This document shows, in pieces, positions 27,801-36,051 of a stretch of 40,849 bases of DNA. Made by a program: the position numbers and the translations under genes. Every line of letters begins with the position of its first letter. Position 1 is the first letter of the stretch. The stretch comes from Acetobacterium sp. (GTDB taxonomy: Bacteria > Bacillota > Clostridia > Eubacteriales > Eubacteriaceae), in NCBI RefSeq assembly GCF_030652775.1, contig NZ_JAUSPS010000062.1:1-40849 (forward strand), in the 5' to 3' direction. Under the pieces are notes generated by a model, which was not told where the DNA came from, did no database searches, and saw nothing but the letters and a program-made list of their open reading frames with translations.

Positions 27801-27963
27801 ACCCAAAAAATGTCTGGATGTTCTTGAAGCTTATTGTAAATTCTTATGGCCAGATGAAAACAAAATTGAAGTCGCTGAGATCTATCGACTTGTTTCCAAA
27901 TATCGATATAAAGAAGCCGCTGAATGCGTAAATTCCCTATTGATCAAATTAAGTGAGGTTTGA
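24877..27963 (+). CDS. Hybrid histidine kinase with degenerate RsbT-like N-terminal domain
   Basis: A 1028-residue soluble kinase. Residues 1-140 contain a segment (23-51) that aligns without gaps to residues 41-69 of the RsbT-like protein of the same operon, keeping R, A, K, G, I, S-E and L, but Gln49 replaces the ATP-site Asn and no G1 or G2 box follows. Then come a coiled coil, PAS (about 152-270), HisKA with His298, the ATPase domain (N box [21 protein letters not shown]), receiver 1 (Asp588), receiver 2 (Asp734) and HPt with His885, followed by a 110-residue helical tail. The chain His-Asp-His-Asp can pass phosphate to the receiver of the next gene, which starts two bases after its stop. 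No membrane segment is present, so the input is likely intracellular, probably the stressosome. Confidence 0.92.
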   Translation: MIELGHTRVDSNIALIEARKKARHVALKLGCTEIKAARIEAVLSEMIRQLLDETNTVDCIISVIKSQDKEGINIAYDNLEVPLRLNCAEKYVNLFEIQEKPDGKYLANVFFPFITVEPDFCDTLVEEIRIEIESPTRAELLKEIEEKNKELASSREFIESVLENLQAAVYAKDLNGKYTYINKQWEAVTGIEREACIGKTAKDIFRPGLGEAYEENDLNVIKSKKIQIIEEHSNLEENTKTYLSTKVPMKQKDDIIGLCSISTDITERKIMEEELYEAKKTAEEAAKSKSDFLANMSHEIRTPMNAILGMSYLMEKTVLTEKQKDYLGKIRLSGQHLLGVINDILDFSKIEAGKLDIECIDFKLYEVLDNLSNCISEKCMSKGLELVFDVNPNVPNELCGDPLRIGQILINYVNNAIKFTEQGEIIVGIRKEEALTQGFLLKFEVQDTGIGLTTDQKSKLFQSFQQADTSTTRKYGGTGLGLAISKDLAELMGGEVGVESEYGKGSNFWFTTHFRVSGKTEQSIISNEGLENLHVLVVDDNNQARMILSAMLNSMRIRVDETGSGESAIEMVQMEDLRQDPYEIVFVDMQMPNLNGIQTVERLSQIKLKSPPKYVMVTAFGREEVFSKADRAGFELVMVKPVNLWVLYETMIRILGKSQPNETVEKKEVVAAGQRKNLQAISRAKILLVEDNELNQMVALELLKEGGLIVDVAENGQIAVEMVAENEYDLVLMDMQMPVLDGLEATRRIRSDSRFAELRIIAMTANAMAGDRERCIAAGMNDHLPKPIEPNHLFEMLTHWIPPTTNTDGSEDHIIDTDDEIFPEAELNIRISGLDVELGLQRVLGKKKSYLNMLRKFIAGQQSIITDLDQAVSNGDYTTAERLVHTLKGISGNIGAMEIRRTATILETAIREQPSKDTLRPLIKNLSVQLKKLTESLETALTKEKNPLDDYDTVYSKVELVRFLEELMPGIQTRKPKKCLDVLEAYCKFLWPDENKIEVAEIYRLVSKYRYKEAAECVNSLLIKLSEV

Positions 27964-27965
27964 TT

Positions 27966-29081
27966 ATGAAGAAATTGTCAGATTATAATATTTTAATCGT
28001 CGATGATACAGAAATGAATATTGACATTTTAGTTGGCGCACTTGGAGATGACTATGAACTGTCAGTCGCAATGGATGGGGAAGCAGCCCTCGAAATGATA
28101 GAAATGGAGATTCCTGATTTAATCTTACTTGATATCATGATGCCAGGATTGAGTGGCTATGAAGTTTGCGAAAAACTTAAAAAGAATCCCAAATCTAAAG
28201 AGATCCCAATTATTTTCCTGACCGCGATGACTGACATCGAAAGTAAAACAAAGGGTTTTGAAGCTGGGGCTGTCGATTATATTACAAAACCATTTGAAAT
28301 ACTGGAAGTAAAAGCACGAGTACAGACCCATCTGTATATCACGATTGCAAAAAAGGAATTAGCTATACAGAATGAAATACTTGAGCAACGGGTTATTGAA
28401 CGAACCGAAGAACTTTGCCTGACTCAGGAAATTACCATTGAAGCGCTAGCTTCACTGGCTGAATATCGAGATCCGGATACGGGGGGACATATTTATCGCA
28501 CAAAGAATTATGTAAAAATTCTGGCAGAAAAACTAAGTACCTTTGAAAAATATAAAAATATCCTGAATGAGGAAGTCATCAAAATATTTTACGAGTCGGC
28601 GCCACTCCATGACATCGGAAAAATTGGTATTCGGGACGAAATTCTTCTGAAACCAGGTAAGTTGACCGTTAAGGAATTTGAAGAAATGAAAAAACACACG
28701 TTGATTGGTTATAATGCTCTTCGAATTGCGTCATTAAAGCTTGGCGAAAATTCATTTCTAAAACACGCCATGGAGATTTCAAAAAGCCATCAGGAAAAAT
28801 GGAATGGGACAGGCTATCCGGATGGTTTGTCTGGCGATGATATCCCCATAGCTGGAAGAATCATGGCAATTGCCGATGTGTATGATGCACTTATCAGTAA
28901 GCGGATTTATAAACAGCCATTTACGCACCGGCAGGCGGTAATGATCATTAAAGAAGGCCGGGGTATTCATTTTGATCCGCTGATGGTCGATGCTTTTGAA
29001 GATGTTAATGAAGAATTCCGGCAGATTGCGATAAAATATGCCGATTGTGATGAGGAACGAGTGACATTAAATGAAGTGTAG
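27966..29081 (+). CDS. Response regulator with HD-GYP c-di-GMP phosphodiesterase domain (RpfG type)
   Basis: A 371-residue output protein. The receiver (about 8-122) has IVDD, the phosphoacceptor Asp56 in LLDIMMP and Lys108. After a helical linker the HD-GYP domain (155-355) shows HD (215-216) in LHDIGKIGI, KHTLIGY and SHQEKWNGTGYP (274-285), a variant of the HHExWDGxGYP site also seen in other RpfG-type proteins. It should break down c-di-GMP when phosphorylated by the hybrid kinase. ATG 27966 has GAGG eight bases upstream; the frame also opens with a TTG at 27960 overlapping the kinase stop. Last gene of the stressosome-like operon, followed by a terminator. Confidence 0.93.
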   Translation: MKKLSDYNILIVDDTEMNIDILVGALGDDYELSVAMDGEAALEMIEMEIPDLILLDIMMPGLSGYEVCEKLKKNPKSKEIPIIFLTAMTDIESKTKGFEAGAVDYITKPFEILEVKARVQTHLYITIAKKELAIQNEILEQRVIERTEELCLTQEITIEALASLAEYRDPDTGGHIYRTKNYVKILAEKLSTFEKYKNILNEEVIKIFYESAPLHDIGKIGIRDEILLKPGKLTVKEFEEMKKHTLIGYNALRIASLKLGENSFLKHAMEISKSHQEKWNGTGYPDGLSGDDIPIAGRIMAIADVYDALISKRIYKQPFTHRQAVMIIKEGRGIHFDPLMVDAFEDVNEEFRQIAIKYADCDEERVTLNEV

Positions 29082-29086
29082 AGTTG

Positions 29087-29133
29087 TTATCTAAAAGACC
29101 TGTTGGCTTGACGCCGACAGGTCTTTTAGATAA
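29087..29133 (+). terminator. Terminator-like hairpin closing the stressosome-like operon
   Basis: A 21-pair stem: TTATCTAAAAGACCTGT and its complement ACAGGTCTTTTAGATAA with GGC/GCC inside and a five-base loop. It starts six bases after the operon's last stop codon. The T-run lies within the stem rather than after it. Confidence 0.75.
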
Positions 29134-29235
29134 AATGATATCAGATAATTACGGAGGTGTTGATGGTTAAGTCTGTTTTGATCGATTACTAAAGCCATTT
29201 CACCAGACAGAATAAGGTACAAGGAGGCGACAACC

Positions 29236-30621
29236 ATGCCAGTAAACTCATTTGAAGATTATCCGATGTCCTGGAAACCAACGCTGAACCATCAGATTAA
29301 ACCCTTATATCTTTCGCTGGCTCGTCAATTGGAGCAGGATATCAAAAAGGGCAATCTGTTACCGGGGACAAAGCTACCGCCGCAGCGGGAACTGGCAGAT
29401 TTTCTGGATATTAATGTGAGCACTGTGTCCAAAGCCTGTAAGGTCTGCGAGTTAAAAGGGCTCCTCAGTGCAACCGTGGGCAGCGGCACCTTTGTATCTT
29501 TTGATGCGCTGGCAAATGCCTACCTGCTGCCGGATGATAAGCCCCGGAATCTGATTGAGCTGGGTGCGGTTTTTCCGGATACGGCCACCTTTGGACCATT
29601 AATTGGCTGTTTGAAAGATATGCTCAATGAAGCCGATGCCGATAAGCTGTTTAATTACAGCCGCCCCAACGCCAATATCTGGCTGAAAGATACAGCGGTG
29701 AAGCTGATGGAAAAAGGCGGATTCAGCCCGGGCTCAGAGAGCATTTTGTTTTCCAACGGTGGCCAAAATGCCATCACGGCCATTCTGGCCGGGCTTTGTC
29801 GTCATGGCGATAAAATCGGGGCTGACCCCCATACCTATTCCGGTCTCAAAACCACCGCTTCGATGCTGGGCATTCAGCTGACACCGATCCGCCATCGTGG
29901 TGGGGAAATGGATGATGAAGCGCTGCTTGATGCTTGCCGAAACGAAAATATCAAGGGGGTATACCTGATCCCAGACAATCACAATCCTACCACCCATACA
30001 ATGACCTCGGATCGTCGTCAGGCGCTGGCTCAGATTGCCAAAGATCAGGACATCTTTATCATCGAAGATGGCGCCTACCATTTTCTTGGTCAAAATACCC
30101 GGCCGGCGATGGCATCTTTTGCACCAAACCATACTATCTATATTGCCAGCATGTCCAAAACCCTGGCGCCCGGCTTGCGAATGGCCTATCTGTCGGTTCC
30201 CCAGGCCTATCGAAAGGCGGTGTCGAAAGCCCTGTATAATCTGAATATATCAGTTTCTCCACTGATGGCAGTGCTGGCGGCTCGGGTCATCGTTTCCGGA
30301 CAGCTGGATCAATTTATTAAGAGCCACCAGCAGAATGCCAGCCAGCGTAATGCGCTGGTGAACCGCTACTTTCGGGAATACTCCTGCCACGGCGATGAAA
30401 CCGGAATATTTCGTTGGCTGGAGCTACCGGGAACGATTAGCGGATCAGCTTTTGAAGTGCTGGCCATGGAAAAAGGGGTTCGAGTTTACGGCGCCGAGCG
30501 CTTTACGGTCGGAAATAGTTTGCCCAGCCGGGCCGTTCGGATATCAGTTTGTGCCCCGGAAACCCTAGCTGAACTGGAACAGGGACTGATAATCTTGAAA
30601 AACCTCCTCGATCATTTGTGA
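29236..30621 (+). CDS. MocR-type (GntR/aminotransferase) transcription regulator
   Basis: A 461-residue fusion: GntR winged helix (about 20-90, LPPQRELADFL and the recognition helix VSTVSKACKV) and a class-I aminotransferase-like domain (105-455) with the PLP lysine Lys308 in SMSKTLAPG and the DNHNPTTHTM segment. MocR regulators bind PLP and usually control a nearby amino-acid or vitamin-B6 gene. Its likely target is the AzlCD exporter pair 100 bases downstream, with the intergenic palindrome as a candidate site. AGGAGG lies eight bases before the ATG. The aminotransferase fold is probably a sensor, although residual enzyme activity cannot be excluded. Confidence 0.9.
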   Translation: MPVNSFEDYPMSWKPTLNHQIKPLYLSLARQLEQDIKKGNLLPGTKLPPQRELADFLDINVSTVSKACKVCELKGLLSATVGSGTFVSFDALANAYLLPDDKPRNLIELGAVFPDTATFGPLIGCLKDMLNEADADKLFNYSRPNANIWLKDTAVKLMEKGGFSPGSESILFSNGGQNAITAILAGLCRHGDKIGADPHTYSGLKTTASMLGIQLTPIRHRGGEMDDEALLDACRNENIKGVYLIPDNHNPTTHTMTSDRRQALAQIAKDQDIFIIEDGAYHFLGQNTRPAMASFAPNHTIYIASMSKTLAPGLRMAYLSVPQAYRKAVSKALYNLNISVSPLMAVLAARVIVSGQLDQFIKSHQQNASQRNALVNRYFREYSCHGDETGIFRWLELPGTISGSAFEVLAMEKGVRVYGAERFTVGNSLPSRAVRISVCAPETLAELEQGLIILKNLLDHL

Positions 30622-30637
30622 AATTCAGGCTAATTTG

Positions 30638-30674
30638 TACGCCATACATTTAAACTATTGTATGGCGTATTTTT
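30638..30674 (+). terminator. Palindromic terminator between MocR and AzlCD genes
   Basis: TACGCCATACA and TGTATGGCGTA form an 11-pair perfect stem with a ten-base loop, followed by TTTTT. Its position beside the azlC promoter means it could double as an operator. Confidence 0.75.
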
Positions 30675-30700
30675 GCGTGTTAAAATAAAGCTCATATATA
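30673..30700 (+). promoter_or_regulatory. Candidate promoter of azlCD
   Basis: TTGCGT (30673-30678), 16-base spacer, TATATA (30695-30700), 23 bases before the ATG. Confidence 0.5.
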
Positions 30701-30723
30701 ACCGAGCGTGAAGGGAGTGTCTG

Positions 30724-31476
30724 ATGATGAAAAGTTTTGTTTTTGCCTTCAAACAAGCGATACCCGTTTTTTTCCCCTATTTGTTTATTGGCATCGCTTT
30801 TGGAGTTTTAATGGATGAGGCTGGCTATACAGCAGGTTGGTCATTTTTATCCGGCATTTTTATTTATGCCGGGTCGATGCAGATTGTTTTGGTTTCGCTG
30901 CTTACTGCCGGGGCCTCGCTTGGTACCATTGCCGTAATGACCTTTTTTGTTAATGCCCGACATATTTTTTACGGTATCGCCTTCATTGAGAAATTCAAAA
31001 AAATGGGACGGAAATATCCCTATATGATCGTGACTCTTACCGATGAGGTCTATTCTATTTTTTGCAGCATCGACTATCCGGATGAAGTGGATGTCAGGAA
31101 GACCGATTTTTATATCACCCTGATTCTTCATCTGGTCTGGATTTTAAGCTGTTTGGCCGGAGCCCTGTTTGGACAGCTGATACCCTATGATCTGGCCGGT
31201 ATTGAATTTTCAGCCACAGCTTTTTTTATTACCGTCTGCATGAATCAATGGCAGTCCATGGATTCCCATCTGCCAGCAATCACCGGGCTGATCAGCGCAT
31301 TGGCCTTTTACTTTATCCTGGGACCCAGTCAGTTTATCCTGCCAGCCCTGGCTGTCAGCGTCCTCGTGTTAATCGTGGTAAGATCCCGATGGCTTAACGA
31401 TCAAAAAAAGAACCGTGGTCTAGAATTGGAAGCGGGTTTAACAGAGCAAGCGGAGGAAATCAGTTATGAGTATTAA
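30724..31476 (+). CDS. azlC: AzlC-type branched-chain amino-acid exporter subunit
   Basis: A 250-residue integral membrane protein with about seven hydrophobic helices. The opening KQAIPVFFPYLFIGIAFGVLM, the following GSMQIVLVSLL and the motif FFVNARHIFYG are typical of AzlC, the larger half of the AzlCD exporter of branched-chain amino acids and their analogues. The C-terminal tail is charged and cytosolic. AGGGAG lies six bases before the ATG. It overlaps azlD by 11 bases, so the subunits are made together. Regulation by the upstream MocR-type protein is inferred from position. Confidence 0.9.
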   Translation: MMKSFVFAFKQAIPVFFPYLFIGIAFGVLMDEAGYTAGWSFLSGIFIYAGSMQIVLVSLLTAGASLGTIAVMTFFVNARHIFYGIAFIEKFKKMGRKYPYMIVTLTDEVYSIFCSIDYPDEVDVRKTDFYITLILHLVWILSCLAGALFGQLIPYDLAGIEFSATAFFITVCMNQWQSMDSHLPAITGLISALAFYFILGPSQFILPALAVSVLVLIVVRSRWLNDQKKNRGLELEAGLTEQAEEISYEY

Positions 31477-31810
31477 TTGGATCAACACGCTGGAAGCTCT
31501 ACTTGTTGTGGCGCTGGTTACTATTCTGACAAGATCTTTGCCATTTTTGTTTTTTGGTGGTAAAAAAGAACTGCCAGATACGATAAGTTATCTGGGAACA
31601 GTTTTACCAGCTGCCATTATGATTATTCTGGTGGTGTTCTGTCTGCGAAATATCGGATTGACCGCCTATCCCTTTGGCTTGCCGGAGCTGTTAAGCGTCG
31701 CCGTGGTGATCATTGTTCATCGGCTCAGAAAAAATGTTTTTCTCAGCATCAGCGCCGGAACCGGACTTTATATGGTGTTGACCCGTACCCTGTTTATGAC
31801 AGGCTGCTGA
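31466..31810 (+). CDS. azlD: AzlD-type branched-chain amino-acid exporter subunit
   Basis: A 114-residue protein with three or four hydrophobic helices, containing TILTRSLPFLFFGGK and LGTVLPAAIMIILVVFCLR, the typical AzlD pattern. It pairs with AzlC in the membrane. GGAGG lies inside the end of azlC, nine bases before the ATG, so translation is coupled. No terminator was recognised directly after it. Confidence 0.88.
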   Translation: MSINWINTLEALLVVALVTILTRSLPFLFFGGKKELPDTISYLGTVLPAAIMIILVVFCLRNIGLTAYPFGLPELLSVAVVIIVHRLRKNVFLSISAGTGLYMVLTRTLFMTGC

Positions 31811-31967
31811 TAATCAGAGAATCTTTTTCGTAGATGGTTTTAATAATAATTGCGCGGATTAGTAGGTTTAATATTTATTATCAGTGACTAATGCGGTATA
31901 ATAAGACCACAATTCTTTAAAAGCTGAGGCGTATGAAAAGGATGCACGAACAATACAGGGGGATCGG

Positions 31968-32387
31968 ATGAAAAAGAAGACGATATCGAAATTATTTGCG
32001 ATATTAATGGTGACAAGTCTGTTATTGACAGTCAGCGGCTGTGTTCACACCCAGAGCTATGGTGGTGGTATTTATACTGGTGAGTGGAAAGATGGCGTGC
32101 CCAATGGATATGGCAAGTTCACTTACTCTGAGGATGTAATCTATGAGGGTGAATGGAAGGATGGCAAGCTCCATGGCAAGGGCACTGCCATAGGGTATGA
32201 TGGAACAAAATTCGAAGGGGAATGGAAATATGGTAAGCTGGACGGCTATGGCACCAAGACCGATAGTGGAAACACCTATGCGGGCGAATTTAAAGAAGGC
32301 ATGATGCATGGGAAAGGCACCCTGACCATGGCCGACGGCACCACCTATGTGGGAACCTTTGCCAACGATCAATACGTCGGCCCGTAA
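31968..32387 (+). CDS. MORN-repeat lipoprotein
   Basis: A 139-residue protein with a lipoprotein signal peptide (about 1-24, lipobox TVSGC, Cys25) followed by five MORN-type repeats of about 23 residues: YTGEWKDGVPNGYGKF, YEGEWKDGKLHGKGT, FEGEWKYGKLDGYGT, YAGEFKEGMMHGKGT and YVGTFANDQYVG. MORN repeats form a flat beta structure that often binds lipid or protein. Outside the cell, anchored to the membrane, its role is unknown. A GGGGGATCGG site precedes the ATG, a TATAAT lies at 31897-31902, and a terminator follows. Confidence 0.82.
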   Translation: MKKKTISKLFAILMVTSLLLTVSGCVHTQSYGGGIYTGEWKDGVPNGYGKFTYSEDVIYEGEWKDGKLHGKGTAIGYDGTKFEGEWKYGKLDGYGTKTDSGNTYAGEFKEGMMHGKGTLTMADGTTYVGTFANDQYVGP

Positions 32388-32406
32388 ATAACAGGGGCAA
32401 TGATTT

Positions 32407-32440
32407 AAAAAACAGTATGAATTTTTCATGCTGTTTTTTT
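32407..32440 (+). terminator. Intrinsic terminator after MORN gene
   Basis: AACAGTATGAA and TTCATGCTGTT with flanking A and T tracts; a long T-run follows. Confidence 0.85.
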
Positions 32441-32450
32441 ATAATCATTC

Positions 32451-32479
32451 TTGACAGAAGATCAAAACTAGTGTAGACT
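32451..32479 (+). promoter_or_regulatory. SigA-type promoter of trmB-lysA-dapL operon
   Basis: TTGACA (32451-32456), 17-base spacer, TAGACT (32474-32479). Perfect -35 and moderate -10. Confidence 0.75.
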
Positions 32480-32496
32480 TACTAAGTAGGAACACT
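32470..32496. promoter_or_regulatory. Inverted repeat over the -10: candidate TrmB operator
   Basis: AGTGT (32470-32474) and ACACT (32492-32496) flank the inner palindrome TACT-A-AGTA. The element covers the -10 and start region, where a repressor would block transcription. Assignment to the TrmB-type protein encoded next is inference. Confidence 0.45.
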
Positions 32497-32510
32497 AAAT
32501 CAATAAGCGC

Positions 32511-32561
32511 CTGATCTGAAGCAGTGGCGGTTTAAAAACAGCCGCTACGCTGGCAGATCGG
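32511..32561 (+). other. Structured leader of trmB-lysA-dapL mRNA
   Basis: GATCTG (32513-32518) pairs with CAGATC (32554-32559), enclosing AGTGGC/GCCGCT. It does not show the conserved core of a lysine riboswitch and no T-run follows. Confidence 0.4.
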
Positions 32562-32602
32562 GTCGACAATTCACAGATTATTAAAAATAAGGACTGATGG
32601 TT

Positions 32603-33298
32603 ATGGATATCGTTGAACGACTGACACAATTTGGACTGACCCGGCATGAGGCGGCTATTTATTTGACCTTACTTGCCGAAGGTGACCTAAATGGCTATGA
32701 GGTGGCTAAGACAACTGGCATTTCAAGATCCAATGCCTACACATCGCTGGCGTCCCTGGTGGAAAAAGGCGGGGCTTATGTGATTGAGGAAGCGACCATC
32801 CGCTACACCCCAGTGGCGATTGCCGAATTCTGCCAGAATAAGATCAGAAAACTGCAGCAAGCCAAACAGGATCTAATCGCTACCATCCCCGCAAAACGGG
32901 ATGCGGTGGAAGGCTATATCACCATCAAAGGTGAAAACAATATTCTCAACAAACTGCGCAACATGATTCTGGAAGCCCGGGAACGGGTCTACATTTCAGT
33001 GCCCGCTCAGATTCTGGAAACCGTGCTAGGGGATATTGAATCAGCGATTAATCGTGATATTAAAATGGTTATCATCACCAATGGATCATTTACGCTGGCA
33101 GGGGCCACTATCCATATCGCTGACCAACCGCTCCAGCAGATTCGGCTGATTGCCGATTCAACGAATGTCCTGACTGGCGATGTGAGTAACGGCGAGCATT
33201 CCACCTGTCTTTATTCCCGCAAGCGAAATCTGGTGGATTTGTTTAAAGACTCCATGAAAAATGAAATAAAGCTGATTGAAATGACGAAAGGAAACTAA
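32603..33298 (+). CDS. TrmB-family transcription regulator
   Basis: A protein of about 231 residues with an N-terminal winged helix (LTQFGLTRHEAAIYLTLL, then YEVAKTTGISRSNAYTSLASL) followed by a coiled coil and a TrmB-type effector domain (about 95-225) with a PLD-like fold. Sugar-type ligands are known for archaeal TrmB; the ligand here is unknown. Its gene is the first of a lysine-pathway operon, two bases before the LysA-like gene, so regulation by a diaminopimelate-pathway compound or by a cell-wall signal is plausible. ATG 32603 has AAGGA nine bases upstream; an ATG at 32597 is too close to that site. Confidence 0.85.
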   Translation: MDIVERLTQFGLTRHEAAIYLTLLAEGDLNGYEVAKTTGISRSNAYTSLASLVEKGGAYVIEEATIRYTPVAIAEFCQNKIRKLQQAKQDLIATIPAKRDAVEGYITIKGENNILNKLRNMILEARERVYISVPAQILETVLGDIESAINRDIKMVIITNGSFTLAGATIHIADQPLQQIRLIADSTNVLTGDVSNGEHSTCLYSRKRNLVDLFKDSMKNEIKLIEMTKGN

Positions 33299-33300
33299 AT

Positions 33301-34554
33301 ATGAAAAAGACGTTTTTAAACAAAGAAAAATTAGAAGAGATAGTCAAAGAATTCCCAACCCCCTTCCATCTCTATGATGAAAAGGGGATCCGCGAAAACG
33401 TGCGAAATCTGCAGGAAGCTTTTTCCTGGAATAAGGGTTATAAAGAATACTTTGCTGTCAAGGCAACCCCTAACCCAACGATTCTGCAAATCTTAAAAGA
33501 AGAAGGCTGTGGGGTGGACTGCTCATCCTATACCGAACTGATGATGTCAGATACCGTTGGTTTCACCGGTGCGGATATTATGTTCACCTCCAATGTGACG
33601 CCCACAGAAGATTTTGTTCTGGCCAGAAAACTGGACGCTCTGATTACTCTGGATGATATCACCCATATTGACTTTCTGGAAGAGGTCGCAGGTCTGCCTG
33701 AAACCATCAGTTGTCGCTTTAATCCCGGTGGTGATTTTGTTATCGACAATGCCATTATGGATACCCCCCAGGTGGCCAAATACGGGTTCACCCGGGAACA
33801 AATGACCGAAGGATTTAGGATCTTAAAAAGCAAAGGCGTCAAGCATTTTGGGATCCATGCCTTTTTAGCCAGTAATACCATTGCCAATGAATATTATCCG
33901 GCTCTGGCACGGATTCTTTTCCAGACCGCCGTGGAGCTGAATCAGGAAACCGGCGCTCATATTGCCTTTATCAATTTGTCCGGTGGTGTCGGGATTCCCT
34001 ACCTGCCCGATCAGCAGCCCACCGATATTTATGAAGTCGGCCGGGGTGTTCAAAAAGCCTTCGAAGAAATTCTGGTCCCAGCCGGAATGGGCGATATTGC
34101 CATCTACACTGAACTGGGTCGCTTTGTCTTGGGACCATTTGGTCATCTGGTCACCACCGCCCTGCATGAAAAACACACCCACAAAGAATACATCGGTCTT
34201 GACGCCTGTGCGGCCAACCTGATGCGCCCGGCCATGTATGGTGCTTATCACCATATCACTGTGATGGGTAAGGAAGATGCCCCACTGGATCATGTCTATG
34301 ATGTCACCGGGGGGTTATGCGAAAATAATGATAAGTTTGCCATCGACAGACCACTTCCTAAAATCGATATCGGAGATCTGGTTGTTCTCCACGACACCGG
34401 TGCCCACGGTTTTGCCATGGGCTACAACTACAACGGCAAGCTGCGTTCTGCCGAAGTGCTGTTAAAAGAAGACGGTAGTACCGAACTGATCCGTCGCGCC
34501 GAAACCCCGGCCGACTACTTTGCCACCCTGGATTTTTCCAAGTGGACTAAATAA
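33301..34554 (+). CDS. lysA: Diaminopimelate decarboxylase-like PLP enzyme
   Basis: A 417-residue alanine-racemase-fold (group IV) decarboxylase. The PLP lysine is Lys54 in [10 protein letters not shown]; other conserved pieces are GVDCSS, HAFLAS in place of the usual HIGS loop, [15 protein letters not shown] and the [10 protein letters not shown] / [11 protein letters not shown] segments of the diaminopimelate/ornithine group. It converts meso-diaminopimelate to L-lysine with CO2. The sequence is a divergent form, but its neighbour dapL, which makes diaminopimelate, supports that substrate. It starts two bases after the TrmB stop, with AAAGGA before ATG 33301, and precedes dapL by 38 bases. 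Confidence 0.85.
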   Translation: MKKTFLNKEKLEEIVKEFPTPFHLYDEKGIRENVRNLQEAFSWNKGYKEYFAVKATPNPTILQILKEEGCGVDCSSYTELMMSDTVGFTGADIMFTSNVTPTEDFVLARKLDALITLDDITHIDFLEEVAGLPETISCRFNPGGDFVIDNAIMDTPQVAKYGFTREQMTEGFRILKSKGVKHFGIHAFLASNTIANEYYPALARILFQTAVELNQETGAHIAFINLSGGVGIPYLPDQQPTDIYEVGRGVQKAFEEILVPAGMGDIAIYTELGRFVLGPFGHLVTTALHEKHTHKEYIGLDACAANLMRPAMYGAYHHITVMGKEDAPLDHVYDVTGGLCENNDKFAIDRPLPKIDIGDLVVLHDTGAHGFAMGYNYNGKLRSAEVLLKEDGSTELIRRAETPADYFATLDFSKWTK

Positions 34555-34592
34555 TAGATCTAAACAATACAAAACGAAAGGAAAAAAATAAA

Positions 34593-35828
34593 ATGGCATT
34601 AATTAATGAAAATTATCTCAAATTACCTGGTTCTTACCTTTTTTCAGAAATAGCGAGACGGGTGGAAGCTTATAAGACCGCCAATCCCGAGGCTAACATT
34701 ATCCGATTGGGGATCGGTGACGTGACCAAACCGCTGCCCGAAGCAGTCATCACCGGCCTGCATACCGCCGTTGACGAAATGGCCGACGAAAAAACATTTA
34801 AGGGCTATGGCCCGGAACAAGGCTACGATTTTTTACTGGAAAAAATCGTCGAGTTCGATTTTAAAACCCGGGGAGTCGATCTGGCTATTGACGAGATTTT
34901 TGTCAGTGACGGTTCCAAAAGCGATACTGCCAATTTTCAGGAAATATTCAGCCAGAATACCAAAATCGCCATCACTGATCCCGTTTATCCGGTGTATGTC
35001 GACAGCAACGTTATGGCTGGCCGTAGCGGAACACTAGGTGCCGACGGTAAGTGGAGCGACATGGTCTATATTCCCTGCACCGCCGAAAACGGCTTTGTGC
35101 CACAATTGCCAACTGAAAAGGTGGATCTGATTTATCTGTGTTTCCCAAATAACCCGACCGGAACCACCATCAATAAAACCGAACTGAAAAAATGGGTGGA
35201 CTATGCCAAAGCCAACCAGGCCATTATTTTATATGATGCTGCCTACGAAGCCTATATTCAGGAAGACGATGTACCCCACAGCATCTACGAAATTGACGGT
35301 GCCAAAGAGGTAGCCATCGAATTTCGCAGTTTCTCTAAAAATGCCGGCTTCACCGGAACCCGTTGCTCCTACGTGGTCGTGCCCAAACAAGTGATGGGCT
35401 ATACCGAAGTGGGGGAATCGGTCGAAATAAATAAGCTGTGGAACCGTAGACACTGTACCAAATTCAACGGTGTTCCTTATATTATCCAAAAAGGAGCGGA
35501 GGCCGTTTATACTGAAGCTGGTCAAGCGCAGATCAAAGCCCTGGTGGAGTATTATATGAATAACGCCAAAATGATCCGTGAAGGAGTTGCCAGTACTGGC
35601 ATTGAAGTTTTCGGCGGCGTCAATGCTCCTTATATTTGGCTTAAAACACCGGCCGGCATGGATTCCTGGACATTCTTTGACAAACTCCTCAATGAGGTCA
35701 ACATTGTCGGAACACCAGGGGTAGGCTTCGGTCCCAGCGGCGAAGGTTATTTCCGACTCACCGCCTTCGGCAGCAAAGAAAATACCGAAGAAGCAATCCG
35801 CCGATTTACCACCGAATTTAAACTGTAA
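34593..35828 (+). CDS. dapL: LL-diaminopimelate aminotransferase
   Basis: A 411-residue class-I aminotransferase with the DapL start [20 protein letters not shown], the [12 protein letters not shown] segment, CFPNNPTGT and the PLP lysine Lys249 in [16 protein letters not shown]. DapL makes LL-diaminopimelate from tetrahydrodipicolinate in one step with glutamate as amino donor, bypassing the succinylase or acetylase route, as in many anaerobes. The product feeds the cell wall and lysine. Same operon as the TrmB-type and LysA-like genes, ending at a strong terminator. Confidence 0.94.
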   Translation: MALINENYLKLPGSYLFSEIARRVEAYKTANPEANIIRLGIGDVTKPLPEAVITGLHTAVDEMADEKTFKGYGPEQGYDFLLEKIVEFDFKTRGVDLAIDEIFVSDGSKSDTANFQEIFSQNTKIAITDPVYPVYVDSNVMAGRSGTLGADGKWSDMVYIPCTAENGFVPQLPTEKVDLIYLCFPNNPTGTTINKTELKKWVDYAKANQAIILYDAAYEAYIQEDDVPHSIYEIDGAKEVAIEFRSFSKNAGFTGTRCSYVVVPKQVMGYTEVGESVEINKLWNRRHCTKFNGVPYIIQKGAEAVYTEAGQAQIKALVEYYMNNAKMIREGVASTGIEVFGGVNAPYIWLKTPAGMDSWTFFDKLLNEVNIVGTPGVGFGPSGEGYFRLTAFGSKENTEEAIRRFTTEFKL

Positions 35829-35839
35829 GACTGAAAAGG

Positions 35840-35880
35840 AATGCCCGGCAATATCGATTGTCCGGGCATTTTGTTTTTTA
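35840..35880 (+). terminator. Intrinsic terminator after dapL
   Basis: AATGCCCGG and CCGGGCATT (nine pairs) followed by TTGTTTTTT. Confidence 0.9.
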
Positions 35881-35962
35881 GGAAGATTTGTTTTTAGTCT
35901 TTTCATCTGGTTATACGAAAAATAGATCGTGATTCGTCAGCCTTAAAAAATCATTAAAAGGG

Positions 35963-35991
35963 TTGACACTTTTAATAAAGTTACTTACAAT
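35963..35991 (+). promoter_or_regulatory. SigA promoter of htpG
   Basis: TTGACA (35963-35968), 17-base spacer, TACAAT (35986-35991). The start point would fall at the first arm of the CIRCE element. Confidence 0.88.
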
Positions 35992-35995
35992 ATTG

Positions 35996-36022
35996 TTAGC
36001 ACTCTTAAAGAAAGAGTGCTAA
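35996..36022 (+). promoter_or_regulatory. CIRCE element (HrcA operator) of htpG
   Basis: TTAGCACTC, a nine-base spacer and GAGTGCTAA: both arms match the CIRCE consensus perfectly. It lies between the promoter and the htpG start, overlapping the expected transcription start. HrcA binding there represses under normal growth and relieves on heat or misfolding. Confidence 0.95.
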
Positions 36023-36051
36023 CAATAAACAAGATGAAGAAGAGGTATGTT

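Noticed and set aside
32486-32600. Lysine riboswitch or T-box before the TrmB-lysA-dapL operon
   Set aside because: The leader folds, but it is too short (about 115 bases) and lacks the conserved cores of either element and a terminator.
35229-35906. 225-residue minus-strand ORF across dapL
   Set aside because: Wholly antisense to a well-supported dapL; no ribosome site and no recognisable motif.
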